Part shown: piece by piece, positions 18,385 through 28,277 of the stretch
Position numbering within the stretch: position 1 is the first letter of the stretch
Layout: every line of letters begins with the position of its first letter
From: Antonospora locustae
Lineage: Eukaryota > Microsporidia
Assembly: GCA_007674295.1 (NCBI GenBank)
Contig: CM017457.1
Location: 84,922-148,921, forward strand
Reading direction: 5' to 3'
Length of the DNA stretch: 64,000 nucleotides
Notes under the pieces: generated by a model
What the model was told of the DNA's origin: nothing
The model's input: only the letters and a program-made list of their open reading frames with translations
The model's database searches: none
Made by a program: the position numbers and the translations under genes

Positions 18385-19090
18385 TCAAACGACCCGCTTG
18401 TGAGTAACATTCATAACCCTGGGCTTTCCGTCTAATCTAAAGTCGTTGAAGTTGAAGTAGCTGTGATCAAGTGTGCATTTTCTGAATTGCTTGCTGGCCT
18501 TAGAATCATTCGTACCGTCTCAACACACCTCTTTTGCACCTCTTGTACATGTTGTCGAAAAAGACCAGATTATGGAGATTTCTGCATATATACAGAAGAC
18601 TCAAGAGTGCTGTAGTCTCTGATGACAGCATGTTAGCTAGTGTGTAAAGAGCATCATCTGGTCAAACTATGCTTGGTCTTCAAGAATTGAATATCTAGCC
18701 CAAACGTAGGGCCATCGAAGTCCCCAAGAAGTTGCATAATCGCTTTGCACCAAACCTGGCTTGCATCTACATGCAAAGGTATTTAGCTTTCTGTTTCCAG
18801 TACTCTGCAGAAATTCGTATTGTCTCCAAAGTAGGTTTACGGCATTCTATCATATGTGGTCTTGTCAGGACCAAACGTGTCGTTATTTCTTTGTACATCA
18901 TACAAGGACCTACAAACGCCTTTGTTATTTCGAAGTAGGCCCAAAAATCATCTTCACAAATATTAAGCTGCAGACTTAAAGGCGCACCATTCATGATGTC
19001 TCGGGTATGCACAAAAAAGTTGGCTTCAGTGCGTTAACTTCGTTTACCAGCTCAGGGTAGCCTCTGTTGTTCAAAAATCCTTGTGTGTGG
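18385..19090 (-). pseudogene. Decayed endonuclease/exonuclease/phosphatase (EEP) fold nuclease
   Basis: Four protein-like fragments follow each other on the minus strand in different frames, spanning about 230 codons, the size of an EEP domain. In order: GFLNNRGYPELVNEV then ALKPTFLCIPET (19084-18996), matching the N-terminal (N)xxGxxNK...PDxLCxQET motif with the metal-binding Glu; a middle segment at 18994-18767 (ICEDDFWAYFEITKAFVGPC); WCKAIMQLLGDFDGPTFGLD (about 18760-18650), matching GDFN; and KCTLDHSYFNFNDFRLDG (about 18510-18385), matching the SDHxxI end motif. Three ordered EEP motifs make chance unlikely. At least three frameshifts show that it is dead. It could derive from an AP endonuclease, a deadenylase or a LINE-type endonuclease; no reverse-transcriptase motif was found downstream. 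Confidence 0.5.
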
Positions 19091-19473
19091 GTTATATGAG
19101 TGTCAGTATATGAATAAAATATAATAAGTCTTCGCTTCTATTTGATGTTGTTCTTTTTTGCATAGGACAGGCATTCCGCTCTCGAAAGACGCGTACATCT
19201 TTCTGAAAAACATGTAGCAACACATATACATAAGCACCATAACGCTTCTTCAGAATCACGAGTACGTTTTCATGAAGAAATAGTAAATATACATAAATCA
19301 CCATATTACCCTAACAGCACCTGCTGATATAATGCGATTTTATCGTTCATGCTGCGCATTTCCTAAGCTTAGCCTGTTTCTTTACTTATACCTTCTATTC
19401 TGCACAGTGACTTATGGCTGTTTCCAAATTGCATGTCTGTCCAGGTAAACACCAAACTTTTAAAGGACCCTTT

Positions 19474-22400
19474 ATGATTTGCGACAGAGAAGTTGAGGAG
19501 AAGCTCAGATCCAAGTGCTATAAAACCCGTATAGAGGCTTATGAGCAATTAAAATCGTGCTGGAAGAGGGGAGACTATGTGTGCACCCATCTTCATCCAC
19601 TCATGGCCAGGGAAACCAACATACCAGCACTTGAGGTGCTGCTTGACGCACTAGAATACCACAATGATCTTGGCGAGATGCTTCCTCTCCTGGGGTTTCT
19701 TGGCAATTCCAGAACAAGTCTGAAGAAAAAACTAAGGACTCTTGCAGTTCGCATCGCAAAGAAAGACCCAGCCGTTCTCTGCGAGGAGCTTGTTGGTCTG
19801 TGCTCACACAAGAACACCAAGCTCGCACTAAATGCAGCAGACATGATAAAGGAGCTTGTTCGCAGCAACACTCTTGTGGACGTGATAAGAGTGCTTCCTA
19901 TTTTGTTCAAGCACCAAGACGCAGGAATAAGGAGGGAGGGGCTTGAAATAGCCTTGGAGTTGCACAAGCGCGTGGGAGAGAAGATATTCACAGTACTTGG
20001 AGACCTCAAACCGATACAGCTTAACGAAATAAAGGAGCGATGTTCTGCGTCCAAGGTAGTGCCAGCAGGAAGCAGTGTTATGCAAAGCAATCCAGAAACA
20101 TCATGCACTAGGCAGAACGTCTCAGTATCTAGCGCCTCAGCAAGGCGAAGCAGGTTTTCCGCTTCAGACGTGGCGAGCAGCAACAGATATGCACTCCCGA
20201 GCAGCAGCGTGCTAAAAGTACCTACCAGTGACGAAGAGAAAAGCGCCCTGGCGTATTTCTACAGCAAGTATCCTTTTTTAGGGGAAAGAGAATGGAAAAA
20301 GAGACTAGAAGGTCTGGAAGAAAACCTGGAATCTGTGAAGAGAGAAGACCCTCGAGTTCTGAATACATTCATATATGCCTACAAGGAGCCTGTGTTTCAG
20401 ATCAGCCTAAGGCTTCTTGAGTGTGCAAGCATGGAGGAAAGAAGTATTCTCTGCGCATACTGTATAAAAAAAATAACAGAGACTAAGATGCGCGATGCAA
20501 TATACGCCGTGCTATCGAAACTTGACTATGGATTTGTCATTTCTTGCTTGATAGAGAGTCTTGATGGAAAAAACGGAAAAGTGTTTGTGGAAACAGTGAA
20601 TGCATTGATTCATCTGGGAAAGACGGGCTGCGAAAAGATAAAGGTCTTTGTGGATGGTTGCAGCGCCTCTGGAAGAATAGAAAAGGAGGCTATCAAAAGG
20701 CTGAGAGAAGAACAGCTTGTTGGAGAATGCGAGGCCTCTTTCAGCCAGCTGAGTATCGTACCAGGCAATGTAGAAGCCAAGGCAACAAATGAAAGATTGA
20801 GTGAAGAGAAAAGGGGAGAGAGTGCTAGCAGTATATCCGCGGAGACTCTTTGCAACAAGACAAGGCCTCATGATGCAGAACCGCAACGCAAAGAACTAAT
20901 TTCAGATAAAATGCGGTACCCAGAGAGCCGGAATACAGTGTATGCACAGAGTCTCCATGCAAATCAAGCAACCGCATCTTACACAGACACACCATGCTCA
21001 CTGTCTATGGAGGTTCAGCAAACATCTGATACAAATTGTATACCTCAAGACACATATAACCGCAGTAACAACACAGTACCTTTTCAGGTGAATGAGAGTT
21101 CAAGGACAATCTCCAGGTTCAAGGAAGGTGATATTTTGCTTCCTGGAGTATCTAAGATGCGCATCAAAAATGGAAAGGATATTGAGAAAGTATTTACAAA
21201 GGAATTTCTCAGAATCATGCGCGAGGAGAAGCCTCAGACGGTGCTTTGCGAGCTTAGCGCTGTAGACATTATTTCTATCAGCGACTTTGTGATTAAGTTC
21301 TACCTCGACAATCATCTTGACATCGGGTCGCTGGCTGCATACTTCATTGAGAAAAAATATATATTGAAAGACTATGAAATCAGAATTCTGCTTGAGCATC
21401 TGATCAAGTCAGAGACCATCATGGACGTAGACAAGCTTTACCCTATTTCCAAGCTATTCATAATGTACCAGAGACTGATGCACCTGAACACAGAGTTTGT
21501 TATACAACGAATAGACAGCCTTATAAAGAAGTACGGAGTATTTCGAGGAGATAAATATGGATACTACAATGTGCTCAAGGGTCTAGGCAAGGACGAGTAT
21601 ATTGGTTCTCTTATAAAAGTATGTCCAGAGCTTCTACAAACAGCAAACGAATCCTTTCTGTCACCAGTTCCCAAGCGACGAAACGACCGAATTGCCGGTG
21701 GAATGAGCTCAGATACACAAAACAGACAAGAAGGGTTAGACAATCTCGGATACAAAATGTGCGAAACAAGCCTAGACTCTAGACACAGTGCTGGGCTTTC
21801 TGTGTCTGGAGAAACCAAGAGGAATTTTTGTGGAAGTCTTGTTTCTCACAAGAGAATGCACAAGGGATATACACAAGAGCAGAATCTGAACGGTGGAATG
21901 CTAGACACCTTGCATCTCGAGAACGAAGAAGGAGCGCCAAGAGAGTACCAACTTCACCCCTCATTTGAGGCATTTGTTTTTGAGGAGCGAAGTAAGAGAG
22001 ACCCGAGATTTAGGTCCAGAATAGAGCAGTGCAGAAGAGAGTTTGAAGAGGATGTCTCAATAGGAAAAGTCCCAAGTTTGATTGGTGAAGACCTGCAAAA
22101 GTCAAAGGAGGACTTCATTTCTCTGAACAGCATCATTGACAACAGCGTTTCGGCCCTGCTTTTCTCTGCAAACTCAATTATAAGCAAGAGTCTTATGCAA
22201 CTCTGTGTGGCACGCGATAAAGAAAACATGGAGCTGTTTGAGCTGATAGTAAGGACTTTGATCAAACTGACTGGATGCAAGGCGTTTGTAAACGAGCTAA
22301 GCTACAAATCGCTGCATCTGATAAACGTGGAGCTTATAAAGGTGGTCAGATTCAACAGTTTGGTTGGAGACGTACTAATAAACACATGCCTGAACACAGA

Positions 22401-22758
22401 CCCGCTGACAATACTCAGTATATATCTTGATCTAGTGGAGAACAGAAGTCTGAAAGAAATATGTATGAAGCTGATATGGCGTCACTCCAAAATAAGAAAT
22501 TACATAAAGGATCCACAGCCTATACTGGATCTGATACACCGTTTCTACGAGAAGAACTTGTACAGAATCAGCGAGGACGTGGTTTTGCACAAAACATGCC
22601 AGCTGCATCTGAACGAGCTTGTGAGTTTCTACCGGGAGGAGATCTTCCAGTTTGATCTGAAGGGAATAGTGAAAGAGTATGCAAAGAATACACTGACCAA
22701 GGATGCAGACATCAGAAAGTTGAGGGAGAGCATCAAGAAAGTACGCGACTCTCTCTAG
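19474..22758 (+). CDS. STU2: XMAP215/Dis1/Stu2-like TOG-domain microtubule protein
   Basis: The open frame starts at 19414, but the ATG at 19474 has CCC 3 nt upstream, giving 1094 residues. The N-terminus is a TOG domain of HEAT-like helices (EKLRSKCYKTRIEAYEQLKS, LGEMLPLLGFLGNSRTSLKK, LCSHKNTKLALNAADMIKEL). A second TOG-like array follows at about 245-430 (KSALAYFYSKYPFLGEREWK onward). A long Ser/Thr-rich linker with SxIP-like stretches follows. The remaining 350 residues are helical, as in the C-terminal region of the family. Such proteins act as microtubule polymerases at kinetochores and spindle poles, consistent with NDC80 in the same window. CLASP is a less likely alternative. Confidence 0.7.
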   Translation: MICDREVEEKLRSKCYKTRIEAYEQLKSCWKRGDYVCTHLHPLMARETNIPALEVLLDALEYHNDLGEMLPLLGFLGNSRTSLKKKLRTLAVRIAKKDPAVLCEELVGLCSHKNTKLALNAADMIKELVRSNTLVDVIRVLPILFKHQDAGIRREGLEIALELHKRVGEKIFTVLGDLKPIQLNEIKERCSASKVVPAGSSVMQSNPETSCTRQNVSVSSASARRSRFSASDVASSNRYALPSSSVLKVPTSDEEKSALAYFYSKYPFLGEREWKKRLEGLEENLESVKREDPRVLNTFIYAYKEPVFQISLRLLECASMEERSILCAYCIKKITETKMRDAIYAVLSKLDYGFVISCLIESLDGKNGKVFVETVNALIHLGKTGCEKIKVFVDGCSASGRIEKEAIKRLREEQLVGECEASFSQLSIVPGNVEAKATNERLSEEKRGESASSISAETLCNKTRPHDAEPQRKELISDKMRYPESRNTVYAQSLHANQATASYTDTPCSLSMEVQQTSDTNCIPQDTYNRSNNTVPFQVNESSRTISRFKEGDILLPGVSKMRIKNGKDIEKVFTKEFLRIMREEKPQTVLCELSAVDIISISDFVIKFYLDNHLDIGSLAAYFIEKKYILKDYEIRILLEHLIKSETIMDVDKLYPISKLFIMYQRLMHLNTEFVIQRIDSLIKKYGVFRGDKYGYYNVLKGLGKDEYIGSLIKVCPELLQTANESFLSPVPKRRNDRIAGGMSSDTQNRQEGLDNLGYKMCETSLDSRHSAGLSVSGETKRNFCGSLVSHKRMHKGYTQEQNLNGGMLDTLHLENEEGAPREYQLHPSFEAFVFEERSKRDPRFRSRIEQCRREFEEDVSIGKVPSLIGEDLQKSKEDFISLNSIIDNSVSALLFSANSIISKSLMQLCVARDKENMELFELIVRTLIKLTGCKAFVNELSYKSLHLINVELIKVVRFNSLVGDVLINTCLNTDPLTILSIYLDLVENRSLKEICMKLIWRHSKIRNYIKDPQPILDLIHRFYEKNLYRISEDVVLHKTCQLHLNELVSFYREEIFQFDLKGIVKEYAKNTLTKDADIRKLRESIKKVRDSL

Positions 22759-22910
22759 AAAAGGCTCTGCACAGGCAGATTTACGCAGCAGGATAACCGT
22801 ATACTTAAGCACTCTGGCACCTTTCATTGCGGACACTGTAGAAAGCAGCACTCAGACAGCTAATTTTTTGTCATGACACTTGCCTCTGGTGCCGGGAGGA
22901 CAAAGCCCCC

Positions 22911-23660
22911 ATGAGCAACAAGAAGAAAGCCATACACGAGTACTTGCGCAGAAAAGAAGCAGAGCAGGTGCAAAATGAGATAGAGACAAAGAAAAAAGCC
23001 ATACACGAAGCATATGCAGCACATGAAAAAATCCCCCACCATCTTCGCGAGGAGGCGCAGGAGGTTCTCACACAGATTATATACGATATACAGGAAGCTC
23101 CAGACGAGAAGCCGCATCCGTATGTTCTGGTTACAACAAGCCGTGAGCCATCTTCCATGCTCAGGGCATTCGCAAAGAGAATATCTCTGATATTTAACGG
23201 AAAACTTATAAGCAGAGGAAGTATGGGCCTCCTTGATGTAAAAAATCTGTGTGAGACAAGCGGAGCAACTTCGCTCATAATAGTGGGTGAGGCACATGGA
23301 AGGCCGTCTTCGATGTCCTTTTCGTTCCATCCAGCAGGGCCCTCCTTCAACTTCACGATCATAAGCCACAAAATGTCAAAAACAAACAAGTTCAGCACAC
23401 TTGCAGGATTTATTGCAGAAGGGTTTGTGAGCGAACGTGATGTGAAGATTAAAACCTTTTTCAGCCTGCTTTTTCCAAGGGAAAAGAAGTACAAGCGCTA
23501 TCTGATGATGCTCAACAAAGGAGAAACCGTGGTGGTCAAGCATTTTAATATGGAGGAGGACCTTTGCTTGGTGATGAAACTCTATGAGGTGAAAACCGAC
23601 GAGTTTGACAAGGAGTGCGTAATAAGACCATTTATAAATGCCGGCAAAGAGAAGACGTAG
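22911..23660 (+). CDS. IMP4: IMP4, Brix-domain U3 snoRNP protein
   Basis: A 249-residue protein close to the usual length (290 in yeast). The N-terminus has the family RRKEAEQ helix followed by HLREEAQEVLTQIIYD. The Brix domain spans about 70-240: YVLVTTSREPSSMLRAFAKR, GRPSSMSFSFHPAGPSFNFT, HPAGPSF/ISHKM and FSLLFPREKK. Imp4 joins Imp3 and Mpp10 on U3 snoRNA to cleave pre-rRNA for the 40S subunit in the nucleolus. CCCCC directly precedes the ATG. The gene begins 152 bp after the TOG-protein gene. Confidence 0.93.
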   Translation: MSNKKKAIHEYLRRKEAEQVQNEIETKKKAIHEAYAAHEKIPHHLREEAQEVLTQIIYDIQEAPDEKPHPYVLVTTSREPSSMLRAFAKRISLIFNGKLISRGSMGLLDVKNLCETSGATSLIIVGEAHGRPSSMSFSFHPAGPSFNFTIISHKMSKTNKFSTLAGFIAEGFVSERDVKIKTFFSLLFPREKKYKRYLMMLNKGETVVVKHFNMEEDLCLVMKLYEVKTDEFDKECVIRPFINAGKEKT

Positions 23661-23790
23661 AATATGTTTGCAGAGCTTTTGACGATTTAAATGGCAAAAA
23701 ACAGTGCCATGTCCCTTAAACCTGGAGCCACAAGAACATGCAACATGTGATTCTAGACTTCCTTATTTGTAAAAAATTTATTGCCATCCC

Positions 23791-24843
23791 ATGGCAGAGA
23801 ATCTCATTGTGGAAATCGTAAGGTCAATACCACCGATCACGCGCCTCATTGCAATTTCCATCTTTGTTGTGTGTTTTTTAGTGTACACAGAAGCAATATC
23901 CCCCTACAAACTTACATTCTCAAAGCCATACATCAATCGCCTTGAGCTACATAGAGTCTTCACGTCCTTTCTGTACTTTGGACCTCCCAATCTTGATACA
24001 ATTCTCCACATCATATTTCTCATACGATACTCAAAGATGCTTGAGGAGTCCTTCATGAACACATGTGACTACGTGTACTTTCTGCTCATAATCAAGATTC
24101 TTGTGCTCGTTATGGCTCTCTTGTGGAAAATAACTGTCCTTGGCCCTGTTTTCTCGTCTGTGATCACATATGTATGGACAAGAAAGAACCCAAACATTCC
24201 CATTCAACTTCTTGGGTGCTTTATATTCCCTGCGTTCTACCTTCCATTTGTTCTTCCGCTTTTCTCCCTAGTGAATGAGAGAAAGATACTGAAAAACGAG
24301 GTACTGGGCATATTCGTGGGACATGTGTACTATTTCTTCAAGTTTGTATTTCCTCGGTTTGGATGCGATCCTCTGCGTACGCCTGTTTTCTTTCAAAAGC
24401 TCTTTGGAGAGTACAATCCAAATAAAGATGCGTCAAGCAGCAGCGCAACAAACATGGAAATTTCTCGAACAGAAGAGTGTTCAGAAGAGCAGGAGCTTGA
24501 TGGTAAAGACAATGCCGTTGTGGAAGACAGGTTACACTCAGTAAGTGCACCCAGACATTCTGCGTCCACAATAAACACAAATGAGAAGCCATCCGGCATC
24601 GATAACATCTCTGCTGTCTGCAGAAAACACGAGGATGATGTGTCTGCTGCAGGTGGTTCTCGCAACGATCAAAACCATTTTGAGCCTGAATACAATGAAC
24701 GGTCTATAAGCTACGAAATAGAGAACTCAACATTGAAGGATGTGCGCACACATGTGAACGAGAACAGTGCAGATACAAACGAGGACTCGTACTTGGACAT
24801 CAAGGAGATTGAGAGGATACAGCGCCACAAAGAGGAGAAGTAG
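23791..24843 (+). CDS. DER1: Derlin (DER1-like ERAD protein) with acidic tail
   Basis: A 350-residue protein. Residues 1-205 are the Derlin rhomboid-pseudoprotease fold with about six hydrophobic segments: SIPPITRLIAISIFVVCFLV, RLELHRVFTSFLYFGPPNLD, IIFLIRYSKMLEESF, PNIPIQLLGCFIFPAFYLPF, and GIFVGHVYYFFKFVFPRFGC followed by DPLRTPVFFQKLFG. Derlins thin the ER membrane and pass misfolded proteins to Cdc48. The C-terminal about 140 residues form a Ser/Glu/Asp-rich, low-complexity cytosolic tail ending in ERIQRHKEEK; no clear SHP box (FxGxGQxL) is visible. CCC directly precedes the ATG. Confidence 0.88.
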   Translation: MAENLIVEIVRSIPPITRLIAISIFVVCFLVYTEAISPYKLTFSKPYINRLELHRVFTSFLYFGPPNLDTILHIIFLIRYSKMLEESFMNTCDYVYFLLIIKILVLVMALLWKITVLGPVFSSVITYVWTRKNPNIPIQLLGCFIFPAFYLPFVLPLFSLVNERKILKNEVLGIFVGHVYYFFKFVFPRFGCDPLRTPVFFQKLFGEYNPNKDASSSSATNMEISRTEECSEEQELDGKDNAVVEDRLHSVSAPRHSASTINTNEKPSGIDNISAVCRKHEDDVSAAGGSRNDQNHFEPEYNERSISYEIENSTLKDVRTHVNENSADTNEDSYLDIKEIERIQRHKEEK

Positions 24844-25020
24844 AGAGGTGCAACAAGCAGGTCACACTGAGGACCTGTTTGATATCTTGCAGACTGTCAC
24901 TGTAGAAGGCATGCTACAGCATGTGCTTGTCAGAATTTCAAAAAGATCACGTCGTGTGCGGAGTGGATGTGAAAATCCAGAGGCAAATAAAACAAAATAA
25001 ACGAAGCTGTTTTAATACAC

Positions 25021-26733
25021 TCATGGTATCTTTGTTATTGAGCCAAAGGGGACGCTGATGAAGCTTCCGTCGCAGGCTCTTATGACGCTTGCATCATTGT
25101 TGACAGCAATCAGAACACCCGACTTTCCGGCATCATCTCCCTCAAGGACACAAACCTTGTCATACTTTGCCGGGGCAACGCATTCAACCTCGTCTCTGCC
25201 AAACGCACCTGCCTCTGTGATGTACTTTCCATCCTGAATGTCCTTCAGCACGTACTCGCTCTCACCAACCAATATAGCAGCTCCGCTGAACTTCGGACCC
25301 GAGTCACCTGTCCACTGCAAAATTCTTTCTCCGTATGCACGCGGTGTCTTGTATCCTGGCGTTTTGTATGCTGGTGTCTTATACCCCGGTGTTTTAAATC
25401 CGGGTGTCTTGTACCCTGGAGTCTTGTAGACAGGCGTCTTGTATTCTGACTCTCTAAACTCGTACGCAGGCGTCTCGCCTTGCACCTGTGCAAGGTCATT
25501 GCGCATTATATTTACGTTTCTCATATCTGTGCTAAGCTGGACTCTGCAGCTTTCTCTATACACATCTCGCACAATTCCTCTATATCCCTTGTACTCTCCG
25601 GCTTTTATCTCGACCTCCTTATTGTACAGCGGATCTCTCCTGATGCGTGGTCTTTTGTTCAGGTTTACTTTGTGCTCTGCGCCAAAGACAGGTGGCTTCA
25701 GCTCCTCTATTGTTGCCTTTATCTCCTTATCAAATCCAATGAGAACAACACACTCGCCCATACCCATGTTGACCACAACACCGTTCTGACCTTTGTAGCT
25801 TACCTCATCGCCTATGTCAAAGTACTTTTCAAGAACATGGCTACTCACCTGGTACTCTCCAGTGTCTGTCTTCAGCGTCACATTCTCCTCAAAGATGTTC
25901 TTAACTGTACCCACCATGTTTTTAAGATCTCCTCTTGTTATTCTAATTTTGTCTCCAATGCAGATCACAGGTTTTCTAACACCAAAGAGACTTGTCTCGT
26001 CAGCGCTAAGGTCGGCAGTAGGTGTCAGGTTTCTGGCAAGCATCTCTTTTTCCAAAAAGCCGTCCTTGTAACAATCTCTCTTGAATATGTAGTAGCCTTT
26101 TGACTTTGCACACTTGTATTTTTTGGAGTCAAAAAGCTCTCTCACACCATTGATTCTGGGAACCAGCCTCACTCTTACCAGGTCTGCACTCATGACTTCA
26201 ATAATCTGCACAATATCGTCCTTGTATTTTCCACTTCTAACCCTTGCAAACTTGTTTTCCTCCAGGTCAGGCAGTGTCTCACTAAATACGTCGATCATTT
26301 CAGATACTGGAATTAGCGTAACCCGTGTTCTGTTCACATATCTTATGTCATCCAGAGCCTCTATCACCTTCTGCTTTGCAAAAGACTCCACATATATGTA
26401 TCCATGAAGATCATCCTTGCATACAACGCTGATTGGCTGCGTTTTTGCCGATAGCTTGAGCATAGCATACCTCTCCTTGCCACTTTTGACGCGTATCAGC
26501 CAGAGCTTTGGCGAAAATTTGCTTGGAAGAAGATTATGCTGGCTTACTGCCTCCTCTGCTGCACTGGCAGACACCGCCTCACTTGGCTCCTCTTCCACAT
26601 AGCTTGGCGCTTTCTCCCAGCTAGTTTCCTCGCTTGGCCCTGGTCCTACATCTTCCGACGAATACCCAGAAGACTCTGATTCGCTGGCTTCGATATCAAT
26701 ATATTGCGATATTCTGTTGTGCTTCTTCTTCAT
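25021..26733 (-). CDS. SPT5: Transcription elongation factor SPT5
   Basis: The ATG at 26733 follows CCCCA, giving 570 residues (the frame opens at 26757). The N-terminus is acidic and Ser-rich (EASESESSGYSSEDVGPGPS). The NGN domain follows (KLWLIRVKSGKERYAMLKLS). Several KOW motifs come next (RVRSGKYKDDIVQIIEV, ICIGDKIRITRGDLKNMVGT, FDIGDEVSYKGQNGVVVNMG, EIKAGEYKGYRGIVRDVYRE), then a C-terminal YKTPG repeat region and a last KOW (KYDKVCVLEGDDAGKSGVLI). Spt5 with Spt4 clamps RNA polymerase II and couples elongation to capping and termination. It is half the yeast length but has all parts. Confidence 0.95.
   Translation of the reverse strand: MKKKHNRISQYIDIEASESESSGYSSEDVGPGPSEETSWEKAPSYVEEEPSEAVSASAAEEAVSQHNLLPSKFSPKLWLIRVKSGKERYAMLKLSAKTQPISVVCKDDLHGYIYVESFAKQKVIEALDDIRYVNRTRVTLIPVSEMIDVFSETLPDLEENKFARVRSGKYKDDIVQIIEVMSADLVRVRLVPRINGVRELFDSKKYKCAKSKGYYIFKRDCYKDGFLEKEMLARNLTPTADLSADETSLFGVRKPVICIGDKIRITRGDLKNMVGTVKNIFEENVTLKTDTGEYQVSSHVLEKYFDIGDEVSYKGQNGVVVNMGMGECVVLIGFDKEIKATIEELKPPVFGAEHKVNLNKRPRIRRDPLYNKEVEIKAGEYKGYRGIVRDVYRESCRVQLSTDMRNVNIMRNDLAQVQGETPAYEFRESEYKTPVYKTPGYKTPGFKTPGYKTPAYKTPGYKTPRAYGERILQWTGDSGPKFSGAAILVGESEYVLKDIQDGKYITEAGAFGRDEVECVAPAKYDKVCVLEGDDAGKSGVLIAVNNDASVIRACDGSFISVPFGSITKIP
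25339..25443 (-). repeat. SPT5 CTR: seven 15-bp units coding YKTPx
   Basis: Seven head-to-tail 15-bp units encode YKTPV, YKTPG, YKTPG, FKTPG, YKTPA, YKTPG and YKTPR. The array takes the place of the C-terminal repeat region of other Spt5 proteins, in which a TP dipeptide is phosphorylated by the P-TEFb/Bur1 kinase. The threonine-proline of every unit is kept. Codons vary at third positions, so the array is not brand new. Confidence 0.9.
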
Positions 26734-27009
26734 TGGGGATCTGCCATAATTCTTCAATTATCAGGTGGGGCCAGATAAAAATGCAGTCATAAGCAAGGTA
26801 GAGAGTGCTAACACTAGATCTTCAATGCCAAGGCTTCGCTTTATGAAAACAGCTATGCACTTTTGAGATGCAGAACCAGATTACAATCGCAACAGTGTTG
26901 TAGAGTAACATGGTATAAGCGTCTTATGTATCTAAGACTAAAGGAAAGATAGATACAATACTGGCTAGCTTCAAACTTTCTTGAGCTCTATGCATACTCC
27001 AGCATTATG

Positions 27010-28257
27010 TCACAGTAGCTTTCTTTCAAGCCCCTTTTGGGGTCCTCTCGTGTGAAATATCTTGGGACGAAAGCTATCTTTTTCCTGCATTACACTGCTA
27101 TTTCTGAACTTGTTAACCAGCTTGGAAAACCCCTGTATCGAAGCATATGTCAGCTCGCATATTTTGTTGCTGGTGAATCGCTTCCAAGTTTTTCCGTGCA
27201 CTTTCTTATAGAAGCTTACAATTGACATGCAGTTTGCAAAATTTACAAAGGCATAGCCCACGTTGCACTTGTTTTTAAAGTCCATGCGCAAGTACACAAA
27301 GTTGTATGTGCCGCGATGGTCCTCGTCAAGCAACTCGATTAACATTTTCAAAGAATACTTGTTTGGTATGTTTTTTATCATACATGTGGTTCGTCTGTCT
27401 ATACCCAGGAGTATGTCCTCCACGTATATCTCAAAATTTCCCTCGTGTCTGTACTGTTGTCGTTGCCGGATCAAATTGTTCTCCTTATTTTCCAAATACG
27501 ATGCCTCTAGGTACCATACATGTCGAATATGGCCGCCAACATGCTCCTGCTTTTGCAAATTTGTGTGGCTGCAGCCCTCTTTCTGCAGTTCGTGCATGTT
27601 GCGAACATGACATATGCTCTCCTTGCCACTCCAATGCATCACTTGAAAAGGCGGGAACCACTTACAGCTATCTCTTCTTTCCAATGCCTGATACTTACTA
27701 GAAAGACGTAGCCTGCATTCAGATGTGTGGCCTATTTGTACAGTTGGTTTGTAGGTAACTGTACAGTCGCTTTCAGACAAGCAACTACTGCAAACGTCAT
27801 CCTGTGCTTCTATGGTCTCACTCTGCAAATCAGTCCCAAAACGCCTGTTTCTCTGAGTCTCGTATGTGGGAAACTCACTGGGTTTGCGGCACTTGTCGTA
27901 TGTGATAGGAATGCTGTTGAAACGCAGCTCATGCTTGTCTATCAAGGCATTGTAGTCTGCTCTTGTCTGGTCCTTTCCATACATCAAGGCCCATATTGAC
28001 AAACTGCATGTGAAGTATGCGTCCTTCTCGTCTTCGCATCTTCTTCTTACTGCGTCTGAAACCATGTACCTTCGTTTATGCAATAAGGCTACTTTAAGTA
28101 CACTATATATGCTTTCTCTTTCTCCAAGACCTCTTGCTGCAGAAAAAGACGCAGTCTTGCTCGATCTCTGAAGGGCACTGCCTCTAAAACAGCTACACAT
28201 GGTCAATGCACAATGGCATGTCTGCAGTTTCTCTGCGGGCTTTCTCGAGCCCTTCAT
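27010..28257 (-). CDS. Mei2-like RNA-binding protein
   Basis: The ATG at 28257 has CCC 8 nt upstream, giving 415 residues; a longer frame from 28281 would overlap the CDC73 stop by 4 nt. The C-terminal about 130 residues match the Mei2-type RRM (GIDRRTTCMIKNIPNKYSLK, ELLDEDHRGTYNFVYLRMDF followed by KNKCNVGYAFVNFANCMSIV, FYKKVHGKTWKRFTSNKICE). The N-terminal 280 residues are Cys/Arg-rich and unrecognised. In fission yeast Mei2 is an RNA-binding switch for meiosis; other Mei2-like proteins act in development. A role in sporogony or meiosis is only an inference. The gene begins 20 bp after CDC73 and may be co-regulated with it. Confidence 0.82.
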   Translation of the reverse strand: MKGSRKPAEKLQTCHCALTMCSCFRGSALQRSSKTASFSAARGLGERESIYSVLKVALLHKRRYMVSDAVRRRCEDEKDAYFTCSLSIWALMYGKDQTRADYNALIDKHELRFNSIPITYDKCRKPSEFPTYETQRNRRFGTDLQSETIEAQDDVCSSCLSESDCTVTYKPTVQIGHTSECRLRLSSKYQALERRDSCKWFPPFQVMHWSGKESICHVRNMHELQKEGCSHTNLQKQEHVGGHIRHVWYLEASYLENKENNLIRQRQQYRHEGNFEIYVEDILLGIDRRTTCMIKNIPNKYSLKMLIELLDEDHRGTYNFVYLRMDFKNKCNVGYAFVNFANCMSIVSFYKKVHGKTWKRFTSNKICELTYASIQGFSKLVNKFRNSSVMQEKDSFRPKIFHTRGPQKGLERKLL

Positions 28258-28277
28258 CTCCTGATGGGATGATTGTG

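Noticed and set aside
18171..18407. 78-codon frame with a hydrophobic stretch
   Set aside because: No CCC box, atypical tail, and it overlaps the end of the decayed EEP nuclease on the other strand; listed only as a spacer note.
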